The notes under the pieces: model-generated | What the model was told of the DNA's origin: nothing | What the model saw: the letters and a program-made list of their open reading frames with translations, nothing else | The model's database searches: none | In this document: positions 15,468 to 25,175 of the stretch, piece after piece | How the letters are laid out: each line of letters opens with the position of its first letter | Position numbering within the stretch: position 1 is the stretch's first letter | Program-made: the position numbers and the translations under genes | Assembly: GCF_024169245.1 (NCBI RefSeq) | Contig: NZ_JALJWP010000001.1 | Coordinates: 2,605,501-2,669,500 of the forward strand | DNA length: 64,000 bases | DNA from: Pseudomonas koreensis | GTDB lineage: Bacteria; Pseudomonadota; Gammaproteobacteria; Pseudomonadales; Pseudomonadaceae | Direction of reading: 5' to 3'

Positions 15468-16247
15468 ATGAGCAACATGAACCACGAGCGTGTCCTCAGT
15501 GTTCATCACTGGAACGACACTCTGTTCAGCTTCAAGTGCACCCGCGATCCGGGCCTGCGCTTCGAGAACGGTCAGTTCGTGATGATCGGCCTGCAACAAC
15601 CCAACGGCCGCCCGCTTATGCGCGCTTACTCGATCGCCAGCCCGAACTGGGAAGAGCATCTCGAGTTCTTCAGCATCAAGGTACAGGACGGTCCGCTGAC
15701 CTCCCAACTGCAGCACTTGAAGGAAGGCGACGAGATCATCATCTCGAAGAAGCCTACCGGCACTCTGGTACTCGATGACCTGAACCCGGGCAAGCATTTG
15801 TACCTGCTGAGCACCGGCACCGGTCTGGCGCCGTTCATGAGCGTGATTCAGGACCCGGAAACCTACGAGCGCTTTGAAAAAGTGATCCTGGTTCACGGCG
15901 TGCGTTACGTCAACGAAGTCGCCTACCGCGAATTCATCACCGAGCACCTGCCGCAGAACGAGTTTTTCGGCGAAGCGCTGCGTGACAAGCTGATCTACTA
16001 CCCGACCGTGACCCGCGAGCCGTTCGAGAATCAGGGCCGCCTGACCGACCTGATGCGCAGCGGCAAGCTGTTCAGCGACATCGGCCTGCCACCGATCAAC
16101 CCGCAGGACGACCGCGCGATGATCTGCGGCAGCCCGAGCATGCTCGACGAGACCAGCGAAGTGCTCGACAGCTTCGGCCTGAAAATCTCGGCGCGGATGC
16201 GCGAGCCGGGTGATTACCTGATCGAGCGTGCGTTCGTCGAGAAGTAA
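15468..16247 (+). CDS. fpr: Ferredoxin-NADP+ reductase
   Basis: A 259-residue FAD enzyme moving electrons between NADPH and ferredoxin or flavodoxin in the cytoplasm, important for oxidative-stress defence and Fe-S repair. The FAD motif RAYSIASP and NADP motif STGTGLAPFMSV are present, and the protein ends FVEK as in bacterial subclass I enzymes. ATG 15468 with CAGGAG upstream is the start. It is divergent from its presumed activator finR and ends at a strong terminator. Confidence 0.95.
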   Translation: MSNMNHERVLSVHHWNDTLFSFKCTRDPGLRFENGQFVMIGLQQPNGRPLMRAYSIASPNWEEHLEFFSIKVQDGPLTSQLQHLKEGDEIIISKKPTGTLVLDDLNPGKHLYLLSTGTGLAPFMSVIQDPETYERFEKVILVHGVRYVNEVAYREFITEHLPQNEFFGEALRDKLIYYPTVTREPFENQGRLTDLMRSGKLFSDIGLPPINPQDDRAMICGSPSMLDETSEVLDSFGLKISARMREPGDYLIERAFVEK

Positions 16248-16258
16248 GCACCACAGAG

Positions 16259-16295
16259 AGCCCCCATTGCCTTACAGGCAATGGGGGCTTTTTTA
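16259..16295 (+). terminator. fpr terminator
   Basis: AGCCCCCATTGCC pairs with GGCAATGGGGGCT around a short loop and is followed by a T run, 12 bases after the fpr stop. Confidence 0.92.
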
Positions 16296-16330
16296 TGCCC
16301 GATACATTTCCTTCATGCCTGCCACGATCC

Positions 16331-16411
16331 ATGAGCTGCCGAAGGCTGCGATCTTTTGATCTGCGTTTTAAGATCAAGATCAAAAGATCGCAGCCTTCGG
16401 CAGCTCCTACA
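16331..16411. repeat. REP pair (TAGGAGCTGCCGAAGG family)
   Basis: Inverted arms around an AT-rich spacer lie between fpr and trmO. The left arm begins ATGAGCTGCC where the family usually has GTAGGAGCTGCC, so its outer end is degraded. Confidence 0.88.
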
Positions 16412-16423
16412 CTGGGCGCGGTT

Positions 16424-17122
16424 TCAGGCGGTGGCAGGAATGACTTCCAGCACGCAAATCTGCGCAGGCGTCGGGTAATGCCAGCGCACGTCGAGATCCC
16501 AGAACTGCGCGCCATATTCCCGTTCCGGCGCCGGTGTCTGATACGCCGGACGTGGATCCTGCGCCAGACACTGCTCAATCAGTTCTACCAGCGGCTCGTC
16601 GAGGCGCTGTGCGTGTATGTGCGCCTGTTGCAGTGCCGAATCCGCCCACTGCACGTCGATCAACTGCGGCGCCGCGCTGGCGATGTGGTTGGTCGCGCCC
16701 TGGATGATATCGGCGTATGGCACATACGGCTTGATATCCAGCACCGGCGTGCCGTCGAGCAGATCGATGCCGGAAATGAACAGGCGATTGGCTTCCACCC
16801 TGTCCAGCTTCACTACCGATTGGCCGATGCCGTTTGGTCGGTGCGTGGCGCGGGTGGCGAATACGCCCATCGACTTGTTGCCGCCCAGCCGAGGCGGACG
16901 CACCTTCAGGCGCGGCTTTTCTTCCAGGGCTTGATGAAACAGGAACAACAGCCAGACATGGCTGACCTGCTCCAGGCCCTGCACGGCGTCACCCTGATCG
17001 AATGGCGCGACCAGTTCCAGCACGCCACGGGCGGCCGGGGCCAGTTGCGGTTGGCGGGGGATGGCGAACTTCTCCTTGAAGCAGGAGCGCACGAAGCCGA
17101 TGGGGGAGACGCTGTAAGTCAT
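16424..17122 (-). CDS. trmO: tRNA (N6-threonylcarbamoyladenosine37-N6)-methyltransferase
   Basis: A 232-residue TrmO/TsaA (YaeB) protein, which N6-methylates t6A37 in tRNA-Thr using SAM. The N terminus SPIGFVRSCFKEKFAIPRQP and the signature RATHRPNGIGQSVVKLD are highly characteristic, followed by IDLLDGTPVLDIKPYVPYAD. The C-terminal YaeB-specific domain ends DLDVRWHYPTPAQICVLEV. It stands alone, facing fpr convergently, with repeat pairs on both sides. Confidence 0.93.
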   Translation of the reverse strand: MTYSVSPIGFVRSCFKEKFAIPRQPQLAPAARGVLELVAPFDQGDAVQGLEQVSHVWLLFLFHQALEEKPRLKVRPPRLGGNKSMGVFATRATHRPNGIGQSVVKLDRVEANRLFISGIDLLDGTPVLDIKPYVPYADIIQGATNHIASAAPQLIDVQWADSALQQAHIHAQRLDEPLVELIEQCLAQDPRPAYQTPAPEREYGAQFWDLDVRWHYPTPAQICVLEVIPATA

Positions 17123-17202
17123 GGTTTAAAGTCAGAAGCGGGATCAGGGCGGGCATGATAACCCGTCCAACCTTATGGCAGGTGGTGAGTGGGCTGACGC
17201 CA

Positions 17203-17290
17203 TCGCGAGCAGGCTCACTCCTACAGGGATTTTCAGCGAGCACAGATTTTGTGTACACCCATGACCCTGTAGGAGTGAGCCTGCTCGCGA
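17203..17290. repeat. REP pair (GAGCCTGCTCGCGA family)
   Basis: Two inverted arms, TCGCGAGCAGGCTCACTCCT and its complement, flank about 38 bases between trmO and rhlG. Further copies of the family lie at 19532, 24055, 25001, 31129 and 63141. Confidence 0.9.
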
Positions 17291-17306
17291 TAGCTTCACC
17301 GCCGAC

Positions 17307-18077
17307 CTAGAGGCTGAACCCGCCATCAAGAGGAATAATATTCCCGGTCATATAAGCCCCCGCCGTACTCGCCAGGCTGATCGCCAGCGCCGCCATCTCT
17401 TCCTCGCGTCCCCAGCGCTTCATCGGAATCAGCGCAGTATCCTCAGCCAACGCCTGCTCATCATTACCAATATGCTGCGTCATCTTGCTCGGGAAGCGCC
17501 CCGGCGCAATCACGTTGACGTTGATGTGCTGGCTCACCAGTTCCCGCGCCAGAATCCGCGACAACTGATGCAGCGCGGCCTTGCTCGGCCCATAGGCGTA
17601 AGCCTGCTCGCCAAACGAAGAAATCCCCGCCACCGAACCGATATTGATGATCCGTGCCGGATTCGCCGCCGAGCCGGCCTTGCGCAGCAACGGCAGAAAC
17701 TGCTGAATGCAACTGAACACCGAGGTCACGTTGAGCTGCATGACCTTTTCCCAGCCTTTGACCGGATAGCTCTCCAGCGGTGCGCCCCAAGTAGTGCCGG
17801 CGTTGTTCACCAGAATGTCCAGATGAGTGATCTGCTCACCCAGACGCGCGGCCAGCTCCTGCACACCTGCTTCGGTAGCCAGATTGGCCGCCACGCCGTG
17901 GCAAGTGCCCAGGGCGCCAAGTTCTTCAGCGGTTTGATGGCAGGCTTCGACGTCGCGCGAGCACACGTAGACATGGGCGCCGGCCTCGACGAAGGCCTTG
18001 GCGATCATTTTGCCGATACCACGGGCACCGCCGGTCACCAGAGCGGTGCGGCCTTGCAGGGAAAAGTAGGGATGCAT
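17307..18077 (-). CDS. rhlG: RhlG-type short-chain dehydrogenase (beta-ketoacyl reductase)
   Basis: A 256-residue SDR. The cofactor motif TGGARGIG (15-22), NNAG, and catalytic Ser148, Tyr162 and Lys166 are all present. The opening MHPYFSLQGRTALVTGG and the segments WEKVMQLNVTSVFSCIQQ and NVIAPGRFPSKMTQHI read as P. aeruginosa RhlG of the same length. RhlG is an NADPH-dependent beta-ketoacyl reductase once linked to rhamnolipid precursor supply; its real role in non-rhamnolipid producers is unclear. It lies alone between repeats. Confidence 0.85.
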   Translation of the reverse strand: MHPYFSLQGRTALVTGGARGIGKMIAKAFVEAGAHVYVCSRDVEACHQTAEELGALGTCHGVAANLATEAGVQELAARLGEQITHLDILVNNAGTTWGAPLESYPVKGWEKVMQLNVTSVFSCIQQFLPLLRKAGSAANPARIINIGSVAGISSFGEQAYAYGPSKAALHQLSRILARELVSQHINVNVIAPGRFPSKMTQHIGNDEQALAEDTALIPMKRWGREEEMAALAISLASTAGAYMTGNIIPLDGGFSL

Positions 18078-18126
18078 GGCGAGTCCTGAAGATTAGGGAT
18101 CAGTACACTCTAGGCCATGCGGCCAG

Positions 18127-18195
18127 CTTCGAGTTGCAAGCTACAAGCGGCAAGTAGAAGCGAAGTGGCAGCTTGTAGCTTGTAGCTTGTAGCTG
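18127..18195. repeat. Intergenic repeat with AGCTTGTAGC units
   Basis: One arm reads GCAAGCTACAAGC and the other contains three tandem GCTTGTA units, so the element can fold back. Such repeats are common between Pseudomonas genes. It lies just after the stop of the DUF1456 gene. Confidence 0.75.
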
Positions 18196-18197
18196 CT

Positions 18198-18665
18198 TTA
18201 CGCTCTCACGCGCAGCGTGAGCCCTTTGAGGAAATTACGCAGCAACTGGTCGCCACACGGGCGATAGTTGGTGTGGCCGACCTTGCGGAACAGCGCGCTC
18301 AGCTCAGGCTTGGACACCGGAAACTCGGCAGCCTTGAGGATCGCGTGCATGTCGTCTTCTTTCAGTTCGAAGGCCACGCGCAGTTTTTTCAGAATGATGT
18401 TGTTGGTCACCGGCACTTCGATCGGCTGCGGCGGACGACTTTCGTCCTTACCGCGCTTGAAGATCACCAGACCGTCGAGGAAGTGCGCGATGACTTCGTC
18501 CGGGCAACGTACGAAGCCCTCTTCGTCTTCTTCTTTCTTGTCCAGCCAGGTGATTACATCGGCGAGCGTGACGTCGAGGCCGCCCAGTTTGATGATCTCG
18601 ACCACTTTCTTGTCGCTGATGTCGAGCATGTAGCGCACGCTGCGCAGTACGTCGTTATGAACCAT
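18198..18665 (-). CDS. DUF1456 (YehS-like) family protein
   Basis: A 155-residue protein made of two DUF1456 repeats: VHNDVLRSVRYMLDISDKKVVEIIKLGG in the first half and TNNIILKKLRVAFELKEDDMHAILKAAEF in the second. This duplicated helical architecture is that of E. coli YehS. The function is unknown; the fold suggests protein-protein contact. It lies 69 bases downstream of the pseudouridine-synthase-like gene in the same direction and may be cotranscribed. Confidence 0.85.
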   Translation of the reverse strand: MVHNDVLRSVRYMLDISDKKVVEIIKLGGLDVTLADVITWLDKKEEDEEGFVRCPDEVIAHFLDGLVIFKRGKDESRPPQPIEVPVTNNIILKKLRVAFELKEDDMHAILKAAEFPVSKPELSALFRKVGHTNYRPCGDQLLRNFLKGLTLRVRA

Positions 18666-18734
18666 GTCGGTATTCCTGATGCGTTGTGGGCAGCGCTCGC
18701 GAGCGCTGCCGGAATGTGTGGCGGCAGGGAAGTC

Positions 18735-19445
18735 TCAGAACTTCTCTTTGCCGGACAGGTAGCGCCACTGGCCGAGCGGGACCTTGCCGATCGAGACGCC
18801 GCCGATACGGATGCGGCGGATGCCGATGACCTTCAGGCCGACCGCTTCGCAGAACTGCGCGATGATTCCCGGCTGCGGGTTTTTCATGGCGAAGCGCAGA
18901 CGGTTTTCGTTCTGCCAGCTGGCCTTGACCGGCGGCAGCTCCTTGCCCTTGTGGGTCAGGCCGTGCTGCAGGCGATTGAGGCCGTGGGCAGCCATCTCAC
19001 CTTCGACTTCAACCACGTATTCCTGCTCGATCTTCGAAGCATCGGCGGTGAGCTTGCGCAGAATTTTCCAGTCCTGGGTGAACACCAGCAGACCGCTGGC
19101 CTTGGGCTGCAGGTCGGCGCTGGCGGTCAGGCGCAGGAAATGCCCGCGCAACGGGCGCTTGCCGTAGCGGTGCTCTTCGCTGAGGGTTTCGGCGCTGAGC
19201 GACTGCATGGCGCTGTCGACATCCATGCCGGCGGGGGCGTTGAGCAGAATGGTCACTGGCTCCGGCGCGGTGGCCTTGGCGTCCTTGTCGAGCTCGACCT
19301 TCTGGTCGCCGACCTTGAATTGCGGCTCATCGATGACTTCGCCGTCCACAGTGACCCAGCCGCCCTCAATGAACAGCTCGGCCTCCCGGCGGGAGCAACC
19401 GACCAGTTCGATGAGGCGTTTGGAGAGGCGAATCGGGTCAGTCAT
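18735..19445 (-). CDS. RsuA/RluF-family pseudouridine-synthase-like protein lacking the usual catalytic Asp
   Basis: A 236-residue protein with an N-terminal S4 RNA-binding domain (RLSKRLIELVGCSRREAELFIEGG) and an RsuA/RluB/RluF-type domain (EQEYVVEVEG, LNRLQHGLTHKGKELPPVKA, AVGLKVIGIRRIRIGG). Active members carry GRLDxxTxGLL, whose Asp attacks uridine. Here the aligned stretch is ADLQPKASGLL, with Gln113 where Asp is expected and the preceding Arg also lost. Without that Asp, pseudouridylation seems unlikely and the protein may only bind rRNA. ATG 19445 is chosen because the S4 domain begins there. Confidence 0.75.
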   Translation of the reverse strand: MTDPIRLSKRLIELVGCSRREAELFIEGGWVTVDGEVIDEPQFKVGDQKVELDKDAKATAPEPVTILLNAPAGMDVDSAMQSLSAETLSEEHRYGKRPLRGHFLRLTASADLQPKASGLLVFTQDWKILRKLTADASKIEQEYVVEVEGEMAAHGLNRLQHGLTHKGKELPPVKASWQNENRLRFAMKNPQPGIIAQFCEAVGLKVIGIRRIRIGGVSIGKVPLGQWRYLSGKEKF

Positions 19446-19531
19446 GACAGGGCCGTAACAAAAAAGGGGTGGGCATTGTACCTGTGTGGCGCCAGTTAAG
19501 CCCGGTTCCATTTGCAGGCGCTGTATTCAAC

Positions 19532-19622
19532 GTGGGAGCGAGCCTGCTCGCGAAGGCGTCCTGCCAGTCTATGTGTGCAGTGACTGGTACACCGCATTCG
19601 CGAGCAGGCTTGCTCCCACAGG
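19532..19622. repeat. REP pair (GAGCCTGCTCGCGA family)
   Basis: Inverted arms GTGGGAGCGAGCCTGCTCGC and its near-complement flank about 36 bases between two minus-strand genes. Confidence 0.9.
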
Positions 19623-19636
19623 GGGGCCATGGTGTG

Positions 19637-20110
19637 TCAGCCGTTGCTGGAGCGCTGTTGGGACTGTCGCAAGCGCATGTGCAGCAACGGATACGGCTGG
19701 CCCATGCCGTCGACCTCGGAGCGTCCGATCACCTCGAAGCCCTGTTTTTCATAAAAGCCCAAGGCTTGCGGGTTCTGTTCGTTGACGTCGAGTTCATCGG
19801 CGTTCAGCCGTTCGATCGCATAGCGGAGCAATTGCTTGCCGAGCCCCTGACCGCGATGATCGGGATCGATGAACAGCATTTCAATCTTGCCCGCCGCCAC
19901 TCCGGCAAACCCGGTGATGCGCTGCTGGGCGTCTTTGGTGCAGATCAGCATCACCGCATCGAGATAGCGGGTGAGCACCAGATTGCGCAGCAGCTCGATG
20001 TAGCTGTCCGGCAGGAATTGATGAGTCGCCCGGACCGAGGCCTCCCAGACCCGGGTCAGTTCTTCGTAATCGCTGATTTTCGGTGTGTGGATGACCGAAT
20101 GCTGACGCAT
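19637..20110 (-). CDS. GNAT-family N-acetyltransferase
   Basis: A 157-residue GNAT protein. The acetyl-CoA motif A region reads IEMLFIDPDHRGQGLGKQLLRYAIE with the R/QxxGxG/A loop intact, and the C-terminal NPQALGFYEKQGFEVIGRSEVD is the classic motif B. The N terminus DYEELTRVWEASVRATHQFL resembles YjaB-like acetyltransferases. Substrate unknown. No close operon partner; the next upstream feature is a terminator-like hairpin at 20168. Confidence 0.85.
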   Translation of the reverse strand: MRQHSVIHTPKISDYEELTRVWEASVRATHQFLPDSYIELLRNLVLTRYLDAVMLICTKDAQQRITGFAGVAAGKIEMLFIDPDHRGQGLGKQLLRYAIERLNADELDVNEQNPQALGFYEKQGFEVIGRSEVDGMGQPYPLLHMRLRQSQQRSSNG

Positions 20111-20167
20111 GTGCGTGTGCCTCTTGTACGTTTCAAGGGAGTCCGTCCCCCGCTAAACGATAGCCGC

Positions 20168-20207
20168 AAAAAAGCCCCGCATCCTGGAAAAAAAGCGGGG
20201 CTTTTTG
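20168..20207 (-). terminator. Terminator hairpin downstream of rimO
   Basis: AAGCCCCGC and GCGGGGCTT pair around a 14-base loop, with A and T runs on either side so it works in either direction. It lies about 230 bases beyond the rimO stop and upstream of the GNAT gene, insulating the two. Confidence 0.75.
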
Positions 20208-20255
20208 TATTTGTTGCGGTGTCTGGCTGGCTGTTCGTGTTGCCTGCAAGAGCTT

Positions 20256-20418
20256 TCCCCCTCACCCCAACCCTCTCCCCCAGAGGGGCGAGGGGGAAGG
20301 GAGCAGATCTTCATGTTTTTCAGAACCTGAGTTCGACTCGATATTCCAAGTCGCCGCAATTCGAAAGAACACCTCGATCAGTCCCCTCTCCCTCCGGGAG
20401 AGGGCTAGGGTGAGGGGC
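20256..20418. repeat. Inverted repeat pair (CCCTCTCCCTCCGGGAGAGGG family)
   Basis: Two copies of a palindromic element lie in opposite orientation between the terminator and rimO. The same family occurs at 49503-49745. Apart from this and the terminator, the 322-base gap 20111-20432 holds nothing I recognise. Confidence 0.85.
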
Positions 20419-20432
20419 TTTGGATCTTCAGG

Positions 20433-21770
<1,338 letters not shown>

Positions 21771-22059
21771 GTCTAACCTCGGTGTTTTGTGACGTCGCTT
21801 GCTTGATGCGCAAACCGACGGATGGGCGCTTAGGGCGCGCCTCTGATCAAAAAGTGCGCAATTCTAGCGGCGGGCAACGCACTTGACCAGCTTTATACGG
21901 GGAAATACGACGAGTGCTGCGCTATGCTTCGCGCCGTTGAGCTTTACCGATTTCTTGCAGTCAATCATTGGTCTGTAACAACAGGTAAAACAGCGCATGC
22001 TGCAATACAAAGCATAGTGCTTCCTTCAAAGAAGCCGGTATCGAGATCAGGAGTGTTGG

Positions 22060-23961
22060 ATGGGTCAGGCAAGTAGTCATGCGGCGGGCGCCGAGGGTTC
22101 GGCGAGCAGACCGCTGAGCATGCTGGTCGCGGCGGTCGGGGTGGTTTATGGCGACATCGGCACGAGCCCGCTGTACACCCTCAAGGAAGTGTTTTCCGGC
22201 GGTTACGGTGTGCCGGTCAATCACGACGGCGTACTCGGCATTCTGTCGTTGATCTTCTGGTCGCTGATCTGGGTGGTCTCGATCAAATACATGATGTTCG
22301 TCCTGCGCGCGGACAACCAGGGCGAGGGCGGCATCATGGCGCTCACCGCACTGGCACGGCGGGCAGCGGCGGGGCGCAAGCGCCTGCGTACGCTGCTGGT
22401 GGTCTGCGGACTGATTGGCGCGGCGCTGTTTTACGGCGACAGCATGATCACCCCGGCGATCTCGGTATTGTCAGCCATCGAAGGCCTGGGCCTGGCGTTT
22501 GACGGCATCGATCACTGGGTGGTGCCGCTGTCGCTGGTGGTGCTGGTCGCGCTGTTTCTGATCCAGCGCCACGGTACCGCGCGGATCGGCATTCTGTTCG
22601 GGCCGATCATGGTCACCTGGTTCCTCGTTCTCGGCGCGCTCGGCGTGTACGGCATCAGCCATACCCCGGAAGTGCTGCACGCGATCAATCCGATGTGGGC
22701 GGTGAATTTTTTCATTGTGCATCCGGGCATGGGCGTGGCAATTCTCGGCGCTGTGGTGCTGGCGCTGACCGGCGCCGAAGCGCTGTACGCCGACATGGGC
22801 CACTTCGGCCGCAAGCCGATCGCCCGCGCCTGGTTCCTGCTGGTGCTGCCGGCGCTGGTGCTCAACTACTTTGGTCAGGGCGCGTTGCTGCTGGAAAATC
22901 CTGACGCGGCGCGTAACCCGTTTTATCTGTTGGCACCGAGCTGGGCGCTGATCCCGCTGGTCGCTCTGTCGACGATGGCCACGGTGATCGCCTCGCAAGC
23001 GGTGATTTCCGGCGCGTTCTCCCTGACCCGTCAGGCGATCCAGCTCGGCTACATTCCGCGTATGTACATCCAGCACACCTCCAGCGACGAGCAGGGCCAG
23101 ATCTACATCGGCGCGGTGAACTGGGCGCTGATGGTCGGCGTGGTGCTGCTGGTGATCGGCTTCGAATCCTCCGGCGCCCTGGCCTCGGCCTACGGCGTGG
23201 CGGTGACCGGCACCATGCTGATGACTACCATTCTGGTGTCGGCGGTCATGCTGCTGCTGTGGAAATGGCCGCCGATCCTCGCGGTCCCGGTGCTGCTTGG
23301 CTTCCTGCTGGTGGACGGCCTGTACTTCGCCGCCAACGTGCCGAAGATCGTGCAGGGCGGTGCGTTCCCGGTGATCGCCGGTATCGCCCTGTTCGTGCTG
23401 ATGACCACCTGGAAGCGCGGCAAACAACTGCTGGTCGAACGCCTCGACGAAGGCGCGCTGCCGTTGCCGATCTTCATCAGCAGTATCCGCGTGCAACCAC
23501 CGCATCGCGTGCAGGGCACCGCAGTCTTCCTCACTGCCCGCTCCGACGCCGTGCCGCATGCGCTGTTACACAACCTGCTGCACAATCAGGTGCTGCATGA
23601 GCAAGTGGTGCTGCTGACGGTGGTCTACGAAGACATCCCGCGGGTGCCGCCATCGCGGCGCTTCGAAGTCGAAGCGCACGGCGAAGGCTTCTTCCGGGTG
23701 ATCCTGCACTTCGGCTTCACCGACGAGCCGGACGTGCCGCAGGCGTTGAAACTGTGCCATCTGGAGGATCTGGACTTCAGCCCGATGCGCACCACCTACT
23801 TCCTCAGCCGGGAAACGGTGATTGCTTCGAAACTTGAGGGCATGGCGCGTTGGCGTGAAGCGTTGTTTGCGTTCATGTTGAAGAATGCCAATGGGAATTT
23901 GCGGTTCTTTAATCTGCCGCTGAACCGGGTGATTGAGTTGGGGACGCAGGTGGAGATGTAA
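22060..23961 (+). CDS. kup: KUP-family potassium uptake transporter
   Basis: A 633-residue inner-membrane K+/H+ symporter. The N-terminal signature [20 protein letters not shown] is diagnostic, followed by about 12 membrane segments (to about residue 440) and a soluble C-terminal domain of about 190 residues. GSALF-type pore elements and [14 protein letters not shown] are present. CAGGAGTG lies before ATG 22060. Monocistronic, ending at a strong terminator. Confidence 0.96.
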   Translation: MGQASSHAAGAEGSASRPLSMLVAAVGVVYGDIGTSPLYTLKEVFSGGYGVPVNHDGVLGILSLIFWSLIWVVSIKYMMFVLRADNQGEGGIMALTALARRAAAGRKRLRTLLVVCGLIGAALFYGDSMITPAISVLSAIEGLGLAFDGIDHWVVPLSLVVLVALFLIQRHGTARIGILFGPIMVTWFLVLGALGVYGISHTPEVLHAINPMWAVNFFIVHPGMGVAILGAVVLALTGAEALYADMGHFGRKPIARAWFLLVLPALVLNYFGQGALLLENPDAARNPFYLLAPSWALIPLVALSTMATVIASQAVISGAFSLTRQAIQLGYIPRMYIQHTSSDEQGQIYIGAVNWALMVGVVLLVIGFESSGALASAYGVAVTGTMLMTTILVSAVMLLLWKWPPILAVPVLLGFLLVDGLYFAANVPKIVQGGAFPVIAGIALFVLMTTWKRGKQLLVERLDEGALPLPIFISSIRVQPPHRVQGTAVFLTARSDAVPHALLHNLLHNQVLHEQVVLLTVVYEDIPRVPPSRRFEVEAHGEGFFRVILHFGFTDEPDVPQALKLCHLEDLDFSPMRTTYFLSRETVIASKLEGMARWREALFAFMLKNANGNLRFFNLPLNRVIELGTQVEM

Positions 23962-23975
23962 CTTCGCGTTATAGA

Positions 23976-24017
23976 AAGAGCCCCCGTCAGCCTTGTGGCT
24001 GGCGGGGGCTTTTTTGT
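23976..24017 (+). terminator. kup terminator
   Basis: AGAGCCCCCGTCAGCC pairs with GGCTGGCGGGGGCT and a T run follows, 15 bases after the kup stop. Confidence 0.93.
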
Positions 24018-24054
24018 GCCCGCAGATAAACTTCAAATCCACTGCAAATCCCCC

Positions 24055-24147
24055 TGTGGGAGCGAGCTTGCTCGCGAAGGCGTAGTGTCAGTCGACAATC
24101 TGTTAACTGACCCTCCGCATTCGCGAGCAAGCTCGCTCCCACAGGGT
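24055..24147. repeat. REP pair (GAGCTTGCTCGCGA family)
   Basis: Inverted arms TGTGGGAGCGAGCTTGCTCG and its complement enclose about 41 bases between kup and the convergent DUF3077 gene. Confidence 0.9.
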
Positions 24148-24158
24148 GTTGGATTGAA

Positions 24159-24488
24159 TCAAGAGGTGCGTTCAGACAGATCAGCTTCAGACTCGGTCTT
24201 CGTCCGCGCAGGTCGTGGCATCAACGCCTGAATTACATCATCAATCAAGGCTTTGCCCATCACCGTCAGGTAATGCGCGGCCCAGGCATGGCGGTCGGTG
24301 TCTCTGTTGAAGGCTGCGTCTTCTGCGAAGGATTTTGCGAGGGACAGCAGGTCGGAGGATTGGGACAAGGCATTGATGATCGGGATTCCGGAGCGGACGT
24401 TGAAGAACGCTTGATCCGAGCTGTAGAGGAAAGGGGTGAAGCCGATGGTTTTAACGCTTGCGAGTCCGTGCAGATCAGGTTCGGTCAT
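24159..24488 (-). CDS. DUF3077 family protein
   Basis: A 109-residue protein with the DUF3077 pattern FFNVRSGIPIINALSQSSDLLSLAKSFAEDAA, a helical domain found in many copies in Pseudomonas genomes. No signal peptide or membrane segment. Function unknown. AAGGAG lies just upstream of ATG 24488. The preceding 300 bases on the same strand form a hairpin-rich leader, described separately, which I suspect is part of the same transcript. Confidence 0.75.
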   Translation of the reverse strand: MTEPDLHGLASVKTIGFTPFLYSSDQAFFNVRSGIPIINALSQSSDLLSLAKSFAEDAAFNRDTDRHAWAAHYLTVMGKALIDDVIQALMPRPARTKTESEADLSERTS

Positions 24489-24790
24489 CGTGTAACTCCT
24501 TAGTTCGAAGCGCCGCGACTTTCGTTACCACACGAAAGGGAGGCAGCTGTACGCAGGGTGGTAAACCGGGAACCAAGGAAACCGGCACGCCCGAAAGCGT
24601 CCCACGCACAGCCGCCATAACTCGATGAGCGCGCTGTTGCGCTGGTTTCTCCGGGTTACCACACCCGATCGCTGAATGGGTCAGCGACGTCCGGAGAGTA
24701 TCCCGTCGAAAAACAGCGCAATAGAGCGGCAGAGCGTCCAAACACGAGTTTCGGAGTTTGCCTACAAGGTCTGTGGGCGTCATCTGATAT
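24489..24790 (-). ncRNA. Candidate structured leader RNA of the DUF3077 gene
   Basis: On the minus strand this stretch can form several hairpins: 24519-24538 (stem CTTTCG/CGAAAG), 24652-24667 (CGGGT/ACCCG), 24628-24643, 24669-24687 (7 bp) and 24739-24760. Two of these display the same loop text GTGGTA(A). A third site, 24558-24567, reads GGTTTACCAC on this strand and is complementary to those loops, so alternative pairings are possible. An open frame of about 100 codons also runs through it, so a translated leader cannot be excluded. I do not know this as a named family. Confidence 0.4.
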
Positions 24791-25000
24791 TGCGAGACCA
24801 GAAGTAAACGAAACTAAACGTTGATGGCGGTTTTGCGGGTATTTGTTCGGCAGATGAATGAGTGTGGAGTTGACGATTCGATAATGCCAATCAAGCAGGT
24901 GTCCACGTTTTATGGAATGTGGACACTTGGCGTTTTTAGCTTCCTGAAGAGTCAAGAAATTTACGAGCGTCGGCACAAACCGCTGAATCCAGCGCGGTTC
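24791..25000. other. AT-richer intergenic stretch with one strong hairpin
   Basis: No convincing gene. The one clear structure is GTGTCCAC (24899-24906) paired with GTGGACAC (24919-24926), with T-rich sequence a few bases beyond. Base composition is lower in GC than the flanks. It must include the promoter of the leftward leader. Confidence 0.45.
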
Positions 25001-25097
25001 CCCTGTGGGAGCGAGCTTGCTCGCGAAGACATAGTCTCAGTCGACGAATCTGTAAACTGACCCACCGCTATCGCGAGCAGGCTCACTCCTACAGGGG
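25001..25097. repeat. REP pair (GAGCTTGCTCGCGA family)
   Basis: The left arm ends in GAGCGAGCTTGCTCGCGAAG and the right arm in TATCGCGAGCAGGCTCACTC. The arms are of two sub-types, so they are imperfectly complementary. Confidence 0.85.
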
Positions 25098-25120
25098 AAC
25101 GGGTTCATCATCCGAAATGT

Positions 25121-25159
25121 AAAAAAGCCCCCGAAACTGTGAAGTTGCGGGAGCTTTTT
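25121..25159 (-). terminator. Terminator of the mprF-virJ operon
   Basis: AAAAAGCCCCCG...CGGGAGCTTTTT forms a GC stem with one mismatch, and the flanking A run gives a T tract on the minus strand. It lies 17 bases beyond the virJ stop. Confidence 0.8.
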
Positions 25160-25175
25160 GTGGGTGTGGCTCTGA

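Noticed and set aside
16331..17290. Possible CRISPR array, because similar short repeats recur
   Set aside because: Repeats are single inverted pairs scattered between genes, not direct repeats with uniform spacers, and no cas gene is present. They are REP elements.
22471..23559. Minus-strand open frame opposite kup, His/Arg/Gln-rich
   Set aside because: Low-complexity antisense of a membrane-protein gene; not a metal-binding protein.
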